Below, piece after piece: positions 1 through 6,386 of a stretch of 12,635 nucleotides of DNA. Source of the stretch: Bacteroidota bacterium (GTDB taxonomy: Bacteria; Bacteroidota; Bacteroidia; Chitinophagales; Chitinophagaceae). Below the pieces are notes generated by a model, which worked only from the letters and a program-made list of their open reading frames with translations, did not search any database and had not been told where the DNA came from. The stretch's first letter is position 1, and each line of letters starts with the position of its first letter. Location of the stretch: assembly GCA_947461015.1 (NCBI GenBank), contig CANHIR010000042.1, positions 1 through 12,635 of the forward strand, in the 5' to 3' direction. A program made the position numbers and the translations under genes.

Positions 1-366
1 GCCAGCCCAAGAGTGAAGGATGCAACTGCGGTGATAGATGCAAGCCGTGAGAAATTAGAATTAAAGGATTTTAAAACTGCTACACTATATGATAATCTTG
101 CATTATATCGTGCTGCAGCTATATCATACGGCTTATTGTCTGACAATTATCCAGATTCTAAAAATGCAGACAAGTACAAATTATTGACGGTGAAAGCTTA
201 TTTCAAATTTGCTGAAAATAGTTTTGAAGACAAGCAAAAGGAACGTTTTGAAAAAGTAGTACAAGAATATAACGATTTTGTGGACAGGTTTAGCGACAGT
301 CCATTAATACCGGAAGCCAAAAAAATAAAAAAACAAACAGATAATTTTTTAAATAATAAGAAATGA
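1..366 (+). CDS. bamD: Outer membrane assembly lipoprotein BamD, 3' end (partial)
   Basis: The reading frame is open from the first base of the window, so only the last 121 codons are present and the lipoprotein signal is missing. The product resembles the C-terminal half of BamD, the periplasmic TPR lipoprotein of the beta-barrel assembly (BAM) complex, which helps insert proteins into the outer membrane. Visible features are amphipathic helices typical of TPR units, including the pattern AAISYGLLSDNYPDSKNAD, where BamD-type repeats carry Y-x-x-x-x-x-x-YPDS. A lysine-rich tail precedes the stop. The ATG of the next gene overlaps this stop (ATGA at 363-366), so the two genes are probably translationally coupled. 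The order bamD then omega subunit is common in Bacteroidota, as I recall it, and supports the call. A generic TPR protein is the alternative. Confidence 0.8.
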   Translation, partial: ASPRVKDATAVIDASREKLELKDFKTATLYDNLALYRAAAISYGLLSDNYPDSKNADKYKLLTVKAYFKFAENSFEDKQKERFEKVVQEYNDFVDRFSDSPLIPEAKKIKKQTDNFLNNKK

Positions 367-707
367 GCAAACTAAGAAGAAACATGGGTGCAAATACACC
401 TGCTGTTATAGAAACAAAAAGTCTTAAAGCCTTAAAAGCAAAGACAGGTAACTTATATGAGTCTATCTCTATTATTTCTAAGAGAGCGAATCAAATCAAT
501 ATCTCCATTAGAGAAGAATTGCATTCAAAATTAGAGGAATTCGCAAGTCATACAGATAGCTTAGAAGAAATTCATGAAAACAAAGAACAGATTGAAATTT
601 CTAAAGCCTATGAGCGTATGCCAAATCCAGCCATTTTAGCCACTGCTGAATTTATTGACGATAAGATTTATCACAGAACTAAGGAAGAATCAGATCTTTA
701 CCGTTAA
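363..707 (+). CDS. rpoZ: RNA polymerase omega subunit (Rpb6-like, Bacteroidota type)
   Basis: This 114-residue protein resembles the Bacteroidota omega/Rpb6-family subunit, which binds the beta-prime subunit and assists assembly of RNA polymerase in the cytoplasm. It has an N-terminal extension, then a segment GNLYESISIISKRANQI at about residues 29-45, which corresponds to the family's conserved start where the chain packs on beta-prime. The charged helix around residues 48-80 and the closing segment NPAILATAEFIDDKIYHR match what I recall of the Bacteroidota family, which differs from E. coli RpoZ. The start codon overlaps the bamD stop by four bases. A strong intrinsic terminator follows 20 bases after the stop, so this is the last gene of its transcription unit. 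The family is known; the subunit role here is inferred from similarity and position. Confidence 0.8.
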   Translation: MSKLRRNMGANTPAVIETKSLKALKAKTGNLYESISIISKRANQINISIREELHSKLEEFASHTDSLEEIHENKEQIEISKAYERMPNPAILATAEFIDDKIYHRTKEESDLYR

Positions 708-726
708 TTTTAATTAGATCCTATTT

Positions 727-764
727 AAAACGTCCTGAAATCTTTAAGGTGTCAGGACGTTTTT
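727..764 (+). terminator. Intrinsic terminator after the omega subunit gene
   Basis: A perfect 12-bp inverted repeat has left arm AAAACGTCCTGA at 727-738 and right arm TCAGGACGTTTT at 752-763. The arms are separated by 13 bases, and the right arm runs into a T tract (760-764). The A-rich left arm would also give a U-rich end on the other strand, but no minus-strand gene ends here. It closes the bamD-rpoZ unit and implies that the following DUF4835 gene has its own promoter. Confidence 0.88.
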
Positions 765-793
765 GTATTTTAGGGTATCAATCCAATGCAATA

Positions 794-1717
794 ATGCTAC
801 GTACCTGTTTAATTATATTTTTGTTTTTATTGGGTAACAAAACTAAAATTGTTGCACAAGAATTATCGGCTACCGTAATTATTCAAAGTAACAAAGTTGA
901 CAATCAAGTTGATCCTAAAACATTTATACAACTTCAAACTCAATTAAAGGATTTCATCAATCAACGCAAATGGTCGGTGGATGCTTTTGGTAGTGAAGAA
1001 AAAATTGAGTGTAGTTTTTATATTACAATAGAGTCTGTTTTATCACCAGGCGTATATGATGCTAAATTAAGTATTGTTTCCAGTAGGCCTGTATTGAATG
1101 CAAATTATACTACGCCTATTTTAAATATGCAGGATCCTAATTTCACCTTTAAGTACCAATTGTCACAACCCATTGAATTTAATGAAAATAAAGTGCAAGG
1201 GACTGATCCGTTAGAAGCCAATTTAACTGCAACACTTGCTTACTACATAAATTTAATTATTGGGTTAGACTATGATTCATTTATTTTAAAGGGAGGGACA
1301 CCTTATTTTAATAAGGCGTTGAATATTGTTTATAATGCCCCAGAAGCAAGTGGCATTAGTGGTTGGAAGTCATTTGACGGCCAAAGAAACAGATTTATTC
1401 TAATTGACAATCTTACTAAAAGTGGGATGGAAAAAATACATGAAGCAATTTATTCTTATTACAGAGAAGGGATGGATCAAATGACCGAAAAGCTGGAAAC
1501 AGGAAGAGGCGTAATTTTAAATGCACTTATGACCATGCAGGAAGTGCAAGAGGGAAATACGAACACAATGATAGTACCTATCTTGATGCAAGGTAAATAC
1601 ACTGAATTAATTGGTATTTTCGCAGACGCAAATAAGACGCTAAAAAGCCAATTAATAAATACTTTGACTATTATAGATTTAACCAATTTGAATAAGTATA
1701 AAGAAAAATTAGAATGA
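794..1717 (+). CDS. DUF4835 family secreted protein
   Basis: This is a 307-residue exported protein of the Bacteroidota-specific DUF4835 family. Residues 1-22 form a signal peptide (MLRTCLIIFLFLLG, hydrophobic core, cut near VAQ-EL). Family landmarks I recognise are NQRKW (56-60), a short segment SSRPVLNANYTTPILN (96-111), IIGLDYDSF (155-163) and GGTPYFNKA (167-175). Some databases, as I recall, name the family PorD and link it to type IX secretion; nothing in the sequence tests that role. The frame extends upstream to a GTG at 749, but that codon lies inside the preceding terminator, so the ATG at 794 directly before the signal peptide is preferred. The stop overlaps the next gene (ATGA, 1714-1717). 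In many relatives coaBC sits between rpoZ and this gene; here only 86 bases separate them. Confidence 0.85.
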   Translation: MLRTCLIIFLFLLGNKTKIVAQELSATVIIQSNKVDNQVDPKTFIQLQTQLKDFINQRKWSVDAFGSEEKIECSFYITIESVLSPGVYDAKLSIVSSRPVLNANYTTPILNMQDPNFTFKYQLSQPIEFNENKVQGTDPLEANLTATLAYYINLIIGLDYDSFILKGGTPYFNKALNIVYNAPEASGISGWKSFDGQRNRFILIDNLTKSGMEKIHEAIYSYYREGMDQMTEKLETGRGVILNALMTMQEVQEGNTNTMIVPILMQGKYTELIGIFADANKTLKSQLINTLTIIDLTNLNKYKEKLE

Positions 1718-2058
1718 GCATTCGTGTTATATATATCTTAGTAGCATTTTTCTTATTTTCTTGTAAGGGAAAGGAAAAAATCAATGACGCTATTTCGGAT
1801 GAAAAAATGAGAATTATATTTTTTCAACTTTTGAAGGTAGATGAGCATATTACCAGGATGTCTGCGCAAGATTCCACCTGGAAATATAGTAGCAAAAGTG
1901 CTGAACTTTATCAGAAAGTGTTTGATTTAAATAAGGTGGATCGGGTACAATTTTATAAACAAGTGGCGTATTTTGAAGCTCATCCAATTGAGTTTAAAGT
2001 GCTATTGGATTCGGTTAATGAACTTTCGAAAAGAGAAAAAAATGCAGCCCTAAAGTAA
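1714..2058 (+). CDS. DUF4296-type small lipoprotein
   Basis: This is a 114-residue putative lipoprotein. The N-terminus is a short hydrophobic signal ending in a lipobox LFSC, with the acylated cysteine at residue 17, so it is probably anchored in the inner or outer membrane. The mature part is about 97 residues, helical and charged. Near its C-terminal third it carries the pattern FYKQVAYFEAHPIEFKVLLD (about residues 79-98), which matches the F-Y-K-x-x-x-Y-x-x-x-H-P signature of DUF4296, a Bacteroidota family of unknown function. It starts inside the stop codon of the DUF4835 gene, so the two are very probably cotranscribed and translationally coupled. No function is assigned. The protein ends with a lysine-rich stretch. 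Confidence 0.75.
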   Translation: MSIRVIYILVAFFLFSCKGKEKINDAISDEKMRIIFFQLLKVDEHITRMSAQDSTWKYSSKSAELYQKVFDLNKVDRVQFYKQVAYFEAHPIEFKVLLDSVNELSKREKNAALK

Positions 2059-2087
2059 ATATTTCCACTGGCCTCAATAATCATTAA

Positions 2088-2095
2088 TACTTTTA
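2088..2095 (+). promoter_or_regulatory. Possible -7 element upstream of the peroxiredoxin gene
   Basis: TACTTTTA matches the Bacteroidota -7 consensus TAnnTTTG at all but the last base and lies 37 bases before the peroxiredoxin ATG. I see no convincing -33 TTTG at the expected distance, so the peroxiredoxin gene could instead be read from the upstream DUF4835-DUF4296 transcript; no terminator separates them. Weak candidate. Confidence 0.25.
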
Positions 2096-2132
2096 CAATT
2101 CAACCTAAAACATCTAAATTAAAATAAAAAAA

Positions 2133-2606
2133 ATGAGTAATTTAATCGGTAAACCAGCACCTGCTTTCACTTTGTTTGATACAGATAAGAAAGCAACATC
2201 ATTAGCGGATTTTAAAGGACAAAATGTAGTAGTCTTATTTTTCCCTTTGGCATTTACAGGCGTATGTACAACGGAGCTTTGTAGTATTAGAGACAATATT
2301 GCTACTTATAATAGTGCTAATGCACAAGTATTGGGCATTTCTGTGGACTCTGTTTTTTCTTTAGGAAAATTTAAAGATGAACAAAAATTAAATTTCCCGC
2401 TCTTAAGTGATTTTAATAAAAATGCTTCAAAATCGTTTGATGTATTATATGAAGTATTTCCAGCTTTTGAAATGCAAGGGGTTAGCAAGCGCTCGGCTTT
2501 TGTCATTGACAAAGAAGGGGTAGTTCAATACGAAGAGGTTTGTGCAACGCCAGGAGATTTACCAAACTTTACAGCCATTCAAGAAACTTTAAACAAGTTA
2601 AACTGA
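2133..2606 (+). CDS. Peroxiredoxin, Bcp/AhpE-like thiol peroxidase
   Basis: This is a cytosolic 157-residue peroxiredoxin that reduces hydrogen peroxide and organic hydroperoxides. The thioredoxin-fold active site is FFPLAFTGVCTTELC: Pro38, Thr42, peroxidatic Cys45, with Arg120 completing the catalytic P-T-C-R set. A second cysteine at residue 50 has the Cys45/Cys50 spacing used by E. coli Bcp to form an intramolecular disulfide, so an atypical two-cysteine mechanism is plausible. The motif FFPLAFTG and the shorter length also resemble one-cysteine AhpE of mycobacteria. A third cysteine is at 137. The ATG lies after an A-rich leader without a Shine-Dalgarno sequence, which is normal for this phylum. 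The gene is flanked downstream by an unusual repeat block (2611-2796). The electron donor is not encoded nearby. Confidence 0.9.
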   Translation: MSNLIGKPAPAFTLFDTDKKATSLADFKGQNVVVLFFPLAFTGVCTTELCSIRDNIATYNSANAQVLGISVDSVFSLGKFKDEQKLNFPLLSDFNKNASKSFDVLYEVFPAFEMQGVSKRSAFVIDKEGVVQYEEVCATPGDLPNFTAIQETLNKLN

Positions 2607-2610
2607 AATA

Positions 2611-2636
2611 TTGCTTCATGCTAATGCATGACGCAA
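2611..2636. repeat. Inverted repeat just after the peroxiredoxin gene
   Basis: The arms are TTGCTTCATGC (2611-2621) and GCATGACGCAA (2626-2636), pairing at 10 of 11 positions around a TAAT loop. The hairpin begins five bases after the stop codon. No T tract follows (the next bases are A-rich), so it is not a classical intrinsic terminator; it may be an mRNA 3'-end stabilising structure or a leftover of a decayed terminator. Confidence 0.6.
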
Positions 2637-2643
2637 ATAAATA

Positions 2644-2683
2644 AAAAAGAGGGAATAAAAAAAGGGGCTAAATTTTATTAGCC
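2644..2683. repeat. Direct repeat copy 1 (decayed terminator half)
   Basis: This 40-base stretch is repeated at 2748-2787 with a single mismatch (A at 2654 against T at 2758). It contains the terminator left arm (seven A, GGGGCTAA) and the loop, but its right arm stops after TTAGCC and continues as TGATATC instead of the C and T run. Only a 6-bp stem remains, so this copy is probably not a functional terminator. The copies are offset by 104 bases. Confidence 0.85.
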
Positions 2684-2694
2684 TGATATCATGA

Positions 2695-2726
2695 CGTTCA
2701 TAAATTTTTGAAAAAATTTATGAACG
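2695..2726. repeat. Perfect 15-bp palindrome between the direct repeats
   Basis: The arms CGTTCATAAATTTTT (2695-2709) and AAAAATTTATGAACG (2712-2726) are exact complements with only GA between them. No T tract follows, so it does not look like a terminator. Such a near-perfect palindrome could be a protein-binding site, a cruciform-forming element or the core of a small repetitive element. It lies between the two copies of the 40-base direct repeat. Confidence 0.8.
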
Positions 2727-2747
2727 ATAGGGAAAATGAGAAAAATC

Positions 2748-2787
2748 AAAAAGAGGGTATAAAAAAAGGGGCTAAATTTTATTAGCC
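2748..2787. repeat. Direct repeat copy 2 (intact terminator half)
   Basis: This is the second copy of the 40-base repeat at 2644-2683, with 39 of 40 bases identical. It forms the first part of the complete terminator at 2761-2796. Confidence 0.85.
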
Positions 2788-2796
2788 CCTTTTTTT
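2761..2796. terminator. Bidirectional terminator between peroxiredoxin and rlmI
   Basis: A perfect 15-bp stem has left arm AAAAAAAGGGGCTAA (2761-2775) and right arm TTAGCCCCTTTTTTT (2782-2796), with a six-base loop. A run of seven A on one side and seven T on the other makes it symmetrical, so it can end transcription of the peroxiredoxin gene (+) and of rlmI (-). The first two bases of the rlmI stop triplet (2795-2797) lie inside the stem. Confidence 0.92.
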
Positions 2797-3970
2797 ATTT
2801 ATCACAAACTTCTACGATTAAAAATTTCAAGTAGTGCGTATTCTCCATGCCCCAAATTATTGGATGGTCACTAGACTGAGATTGATAAGTTACTTGTCTT
2901 ATTCTTTTCTTTGCATCATGCGCAGCCATTTCTATAGTTTCTAAAAATAATTCAGGACTAACCAAATTTGTACAACTAGAGCTCACTAAAAATCCACCAT
3001 TACGAAGTAACTGCATACCGCGTAAATTAATTTCTTTATATCCTGTTACTGCCTTATCAATATTGTTTCTGCTTTTTGTAAATGCTGGAGGATCCAACAT
3101 TACTACATCATATTTTTTGCCTTGTTTGCCCCAATTCTTTAATACATCAAAAGCATTCATGGATTCAAACTTCACAATATGGTCAAGTTTATTTAGTGCA
3201 GCATTTTTATTGGCTTGCTCAACGGCCGATTCTGATATGTCAATTCCTAAAACCGATTTAGCGCCATAATGTGCTGCGTGAATTTCAAAAGTACCCGTAT
3301 ACGTAAATGCCCCTAATACATCTGCACCTTTCACAATATTTTGAATTGCACGTCGGTTATCTTGTTGGTCTAAAAAATATCCCGTTTTTTGTCCTGTCTC
3401 TATATTTACATAAAACTGTAAATCGTTTTCTTTAATAATTATTTCGGTAGGGAATGGGTCTGTCAAAAATCCTTTTATTTGAGTAAGTCCTTCTAACTCC
3501 CTCACAGGAACATCATTGCGTTCGTAAATACCCTTTGGATTAAAAATACTTTTTAGTGCAGCAACAATGGCTTCCTTCCAAACTTCAATACCAAAGGAAA
3601 GGGTTTGTATCACAAAGTAGTCATTGAATTTATCTATGATAAGTGCAGGTAAACCATCGGCTTCTCCAAAAACTAAACGACAATTTTCTGCATATCCCAA
3701 CTGTTTTCTATAATCCCAAGCGGTTTGAATTTTCTCCTGAAAAAAAGCAGCAGTAATATCCTCTCTTTTGCGTGTTAACAACCTGATGATAATCTGAGAC
3801 GCTGGGTTTATATAACCCCTCCCGGCCAATTGACCATCAAAATAATATACTTCCACAATATCACCTGGTACAACGGGCCCAGCAATCCTGTCCACTTCAT
3901 TATTATAAATCCAAGGGTGCCCCAGGGCAATCCTTTGCGCAATTTTTCGATTTAGATACACTTTTGTCAT
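2795..3970 (-). CDS. rlmI: Class I rRNA large-subunit methyltransferase, RlmI family
   Basis: The 391-residue product resembles RlmI, which methylates C5 of a cytosine in 23S rRNA (C1962 in E. coli) using S-adenosylmethionine. An N-terminal PUA domain covers about residues 1-75 (RIALGHPWIYNNEV, 13-26). The Rossmann methyltransferase domain holds the family motif ETGQKTGYFLDQQDNR (191-206), the SAM-binding glycine region ADVLGAFTYTGTFEIHAA (216-233), DPPAF (293-297) and SCT with Cys333, the probable catalytic nucleophile by analogy to other m5C enzymes. Length matches the family (about 390-400). It starts at the ATG at 3970, just below a good -7 promoter element, and ends inside the terminator at 2761-2796. 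It is monocistronic and divergent from grpE. The exact target base in this organism is inferred. Confidence 0.88.
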   Translation of the reverse strand: MTKVYLNRKIAQRIALGHPWIYNNEVDRIAGPVVPGDIVEVYYFDGQLAGRGYINPASQIIIRLLTRKREDITAAFFQEKIQTAWDYRKQLGYAENCRLVFGEADGLPALIIDKFNDYFVIQTLSFGIEVWKEAIVAALKSIFNPKGIYERNDVPVRELEGLTQIKGFLTDPFPTEIIIKENDLQFYVNIETGQKTGYFLDQQDNRRAIQNIVKGADVLGAFTYTGTFEIHAAHYGAKSVLGIDISESAVEQANKNAALNKLDHIVKFESMNAFDVLKNWGKQGKKYDVVMLDPPAFTKSRNNIDKAVTGYKEINLRGMQLLRNGGFLVSSSCTNLVSPELFLETIEMAAHDAKKRIRQVTYQSQSSDHPIIWGMENTHYLKFLIVEVCDK

Positions 3971-3974
3971 AACG

Positions 3975-3982
3975 CAAAGATA
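3975..3982 (-). promoter_or_regulatory. -7 promoter element of rlmI
   Basis: On the minus strand the sequence reads TATCTTTG, an exact match to the Bacteroidota -7 consensus TAnnTTTG. It ends only four bases before the rlmI ATG, so the transcript would start at or next to the start codon. A TTG lies 16 bases further upstream, closer than the usual spacing of about 20 for the -33 element. Confidence 0.55.
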
Positions 3983-4009
3983 GGCAGTGATTTACTGACA
4001 ACTTGTTCA

Positions 4010-4049
4010 TTTTAGCCCTAATTAATGTCAATTTTGCTCTTTTAGCCCT
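4010..4049. repeat. Paired TTTTAGCCCT direct repeats in the grpE promoter region
   Basis: The 10-mer TTTTAGCCCT occurs at 4010-4019 and again at 4040-4049, exactly 30 bases (about three helical turns) apart. The second copy lies in the spacer between the -33 and -7 elements of the grpE promoter and the first lies upstream of -33. Same-face spacing fits a dimeric regulator site, but this is inference; the same bases also occur in the local terminator arms. Confidence 0.5.
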
Positions 4050-4064
4050 TTGGCAATATATTTG
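4033..4064 (+). promoter_or_regulatory. Promoter of the grpE-dnaJ operon
   Basis: TTTG at 4033-4036 (-33) and TATATTTG at 4057-4064 (-7) are both exact matches to the Bacteroidota housekeeping consensus, with a 20-base spacer. Transcription would start near 4070, giving a leader of roughly 20 bases before the grpE ATG at 4092. The heat-shock genes therefore seem to be read by the primary sigma factor; a CIRCE inverted repeat is not present. Confidence 0.7.
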
Positions 4065-4091
4065 CTCGAATAAGGTATTAACACAAGAAAT

Positions 4092-4631
4092 ATGGAAGAT
4101 AAAGAGATAAATAACCCAGCAACAACGGAACCTATAGAAAATGGAGCAGAAAATGCGCCAGAAGTGGAAAATGAGCCCCTTAGTGAACTGGACCAGGCGA
4201 AGGCAGAATTAGCTGAGCAAAAGGACAAATTCCTACGTTTGATGGCTGAATTTGACAATTATAAGCGTCGTACTGCAAAAGAGCGTATGGACCTTATACA
4301 AACTGCTGGAAAAGACGTAATTGTTTCCTTGTTGGATGTATTGGACGACTGTGATCGTGCCGAAAAACAATTAAATACTTCCGATGACATCGCAATTCAA
4401 AAAGAAGGCATCCAATTGGTATTTAATAAAATTCGTTCTACCATGCAGGCCAAAGGGTTGACTGCCATGGAAAGTATTGGAAAAGATTTTGATGTTGAAT
4501 TACACGAGGCAATTACAGAAGTACCTGTACCTGATGATAAGCTAAAAGGAAAAGTAATTGATGAAGTAACCAAGGGTTATTCTTTAAATGAAAAAATTAT
4601 TCGTTTTGCCAAAGTAGTTGTAGGCAAATAA
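4092..4631 (+). CDS. grpE: GrpE, nucleotide exchange factor for DnaK
   Basis: GrpE is a cytosolic homodimer that releases ADP from DnaK and so drives the Hsp70 folding cycle. The 179-residue product has an acidic, low-complexity N-terminus (1-30), a long coiled-coil helix (about 31-70, ending in [24 protein letters not shown] heptads), a helical bundle segment with [13 protein letters not shown] (80-92), and the C-terminal beta domain with FDVELHEAI (133-141) and the family signature around [16 protein letters not shown] (162-177). Length is normal. The ATG at 4092 follows a well-formed promoter at 4033-4064. dnaJ starts 10 bases after the stop, so the two form an operon; dnaK and hrcA are not in the window. 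Confidence 0.95.
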   Translation: MEDKEINNPATTEPIENGAENAPEVENEPLSELDQAKAELAEQKDKFLRLMAEFDNYKRRTAKERMDLIQTAGKDVIVSLLDVLDDCDRAEKQLNTSDDIAIQKEGIQLVFNKIRSTMQAKGLTAMESIGKDFDVELHEAITEVPVPDDKLKGKVIDEVTKGYSLNEKIIRFAKVVVGK

Positions 4632-4641
4632 AAAAGTGCAT

Positions 4642-5808
4642 ATGTCTAAAAGAGATTATTACGAAATATTAGGAGTTACAAAATCAGCTGCTGCGGATGA
4701 AATTAAAAAAGCATATCGAAAGGTTGCCATGCAGTTTCATCCAGACAGAAATCCCGGTGATAAGGCAGCGGAAGAAAAATTTAAAGAAGCCGCAGAGGCC
4801 TATGAAATTTTAAGTGATAATGATAAGAAGGCAAAATATGACCGTTTTGGCCACCAGGCATTTGGTCCAGGTACTGGCGGTGCTGGAGGTGGAGGATTTC
4901 ATGGCGGCATGGACATGAATGATATATTCAGTCAGTTTGGTGATATTTTTGGAGATGAAGGTTTCGGTGGATTCTTTGGTGGCGGAAGATCACGTGGTGG
5001 TGCGAAAGCAAGAGGACAAAGAGGTAGTAATTTAAGAATTAAATTAAAATTAAATTTCGAAGAAATTGCCAATGGGGTAACCAAGCAAGTAAAAGTAAAA
5101 AAGCATGTTGCTTGTACCACTTGTGGTGGGAATGGCGCAAAAGATAAAAACAGTTTACAAACTTGTACAACTTGTAATGGGCAAGGGCAGGTAAGAAAAG
5201 TAACCAATACTTTCTTAGGACAAATGCAAACGGTAAATACCTGTCATACATGTAATGGAGAGGGTACGACTGTTACAGCGAAATGTACTGCATGTAAAGG
5301 GGAGGGACGAGTATATGGGGAGGAAACTATTTCTATTGACATCCCTGCTGGCGTGCAGGATGGCATGCAATTAAGCATGTCCGGAAAAGGAAATGCAGGT
5401 GAGCGAGGAGGTGTGTCTGGTGACTTGATTATTATGATTGAAGAAGAGCCGCATGAAGCTTTACATAGAGATGGCTTAAATGTAGCGTATGACTTATACA
5501 TTACTATTCCGGATGCCATTTTTGGAACCAGTGTGGAAGTGCCAACAATAGATGGTCGTGCAAAAATTAAAATACCGGCTGGAACACAAAGTGGTAAAAT
5601 ATTTAGGTTAAAAGGGAAAGGCTTTCCCGAAGTTCAAGGTTATGCTAAAGGGGATCAGTTAATTCATGTAAATATTTGGACGCCACAGCAAGTGAGTGCT
5701 GAAGAAAAAGAAGCCCTAGAGAAAATGCAGGAGAGCGAAAACTTTAAACCTAAAACCACAAAAGGAGAAAAGAGTTTTTACGATAGAGTAAAAGACGTAT
5801 TTAAGTAG
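4642..5808 (+). CDS. dnaJ: DnaJ, Hsp40 co-chaperone
   Basis: DnaJ delivers unfolded clients to DnaK and stimulates its ATPase. The 388-residue protein is a complete type I Hsp40: J domain (about 1-70) with the essential HPD at 33-35, a Gly/Phe-rich linker (about 75-125), and a zinc-binding domain with all four CxxCxGxG repeats (starting at Cys158, Cys175, Cys201 and Cys215). The C-terminal client-binding barrels follow, with [11 protein letters not shown] and [17 protein letters not shown]. The ATG at 4642 is chosen; a GTG six bases upstream (4636) is in frame but would add only two residues before the conserved [10 protein letters not shown] start. It is the second gene of the grpE operon, and a strong bidirectional terminator directly follows its stop. 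Confidence 0.96.
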   Translation: MSKRDYYEILGVTKSAAADEIKKAYRKVAMQFHPDRNPGDKAAEEKFKEAAEAYEILSDNDKKAKYDRFGHQAFGPGTGGAGGGGFHGGMDMNDIFSQFGDIFGDEGFGGFFGGGRSRGGAKARGQRGSNLRIKLKLNFEEIANGVTKQVKVKKHVACTTCGGNGAKDKNSLQTCTTCNGQGQVRKVTNTFLGQMQTVNTCHTCNGEGTTVTAKCTACKGEGRVYGEETISIDIPAGVQDGMQLSMSGKGNAGERGGVSGDLIIMIEEEPHEALHRDGLNVAYDLYITIPDAIFGTSVEVPTIDGRAKIKIPAGTQSGKIFRLKGKGFPEVQGYAKGDQLIHVNIWTPQQVSAEEKEALEKMQESENFKPKTTKGEKSFYDRVKDVFK

Positions 5809-5849
5809 GCATAAAAAGAGGGGCTAAAAAATAGCCCCTCTTTTTATGC
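5809..5849. terminator. Bidirectional terminator between dnaJ and hpt
   Basis: A perfect 18-bp stem has left arm GCATAAAAAGAGGGGCTA (5809-5826) and right arm TAGCCCCTCTTTTTATGC (5832-5849), with an AAAAA loop. The stem starts on the base after the dnaJ stop and its last base is part of the hpt stop triplet. A5 and T5 runs make it usable in both directions. Its GGGGCTA core is shared with the terminator at 2761-2796. Confidence 0.92.
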
Positions 5850-6385
5850 TAGCCCTTTAGCTGATAAATGGCTTTGGTATTGCGACCTAGTCCATCATAG
5901 TCAAGTCCGTAACCCACTACAAATTTATTGGGGATGTCAAAACAAGCATAGTCAATATTTACAGGGTAAGCCAATGCTTCTTTTTTATTAAGCAAAACTG
6001 CAATTTTTATGGATTTGGGATGGCTTGATTCCAATTGAGGTAAAAAATGGTGCAAGGTTTTGCCAGTATCAATAATATCTTCAAGGATTATTATATCTCG
6101 ACCACTTACATTTGCGTCAAGTCCAATAGCAGTAATCACGTTCCCAGAGGAAGTAGTTCCTTTATAGGAAGCAAGCTTAATAAAACAAACCTCTGCTTCA
6201 ATAGTAATTTGCTTAAACAAGTCCGCAGTAAATAAAAAAGAGCCGTTTAAGATGGAAAGGAAAATTGGTTTCTTGCCTGCGTATTCTTTATTTAATTGTT
6301 GAGCCAATGCAGCAATTTTTTCTTGTATTTCTTGTTCACTAATATAAGGAACAAATTCCTTGTCAAATACGGTGATGTTGGACAT
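5849..6385 (-). CDS. hpt: Hypoxanthine phosphoribosyltransferase
   Basis: This cytosolic purine-salvage enzyme converts hypoxanthine (and usually guanine) with PRPP to IMP or GMP. The 178-residue product has the type I PRTase fold: LNGSF (46-50) forming the loop that binds pyrophosphate, the PRPP-binding motif IIILEDIIDTGKT (98-110) with the acidic pair Glu102-Asp103, Lys154 and FVVGYGLDYDG (155-165) for base and metal binding, and GRNTKAIYQL near the end. Length is typical. It is the last gene of a four-gene minus-strand operon; its ATG starts one base after the stop of the glucosaminidase gene (TAG-C-ATG). It ends at the terminator shared with dnaJ. The base preference cannot be read from sequence with certainty. 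Confidence 0.93.
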   Translation of the reverse strand: MSNITVFDKEFVPYISEQEIQEKIAALAQQLNKEYAGKKPIFLSILNGSFLFTADLFKQITIEAEVCFIKLASYKGTTSSGNVITAIGLDANVSGRDIIILEDIIDTGKTLHHFLPQLESSHPKSIKIAVLLNKKEALAYPVNIDYACFDIPNKFVVGYGLDYDGLGRNTKAIYQLKG

Positions 6386-6386
6386 G

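Noticed and set aside
749..793. GTG-started N-terminal extension of the DUF4835 protein
   Set aside because: The GTG lies inside the rpoZ terminator hairpin and would put 15 residues before a clear signal peptide that begins at the ATG at 794.
708..793. Remnant of coaBC between rpoZ and DUF4835
   Set aside because: The gap has room for fewer than 30 codons, is mostly terminator, and translates to nothing resembling CoaBC.
2644..2787. Possible minimal CRISPR (two 40-base repeats, one 64-base spacer)
   Set aside because: The repeat is an A-rich terminator arm, the spacer holds a palindrome, there are only two copies and no cas gene is present.
2607..2794. Insertion sequence or transposon remnant
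   Set aside because: No transposase fragment or matching terminal repeats; the direct repeat is explained by terminator duplication, so only a repeat call is supported.
4932..5519. Long open frames antisense to dnaJ
   Set aside because: They are cysteine- and proline-rich mirror images of the zinc-finger and Gly-rich codons, without family features; dnaJ is unambiguous.
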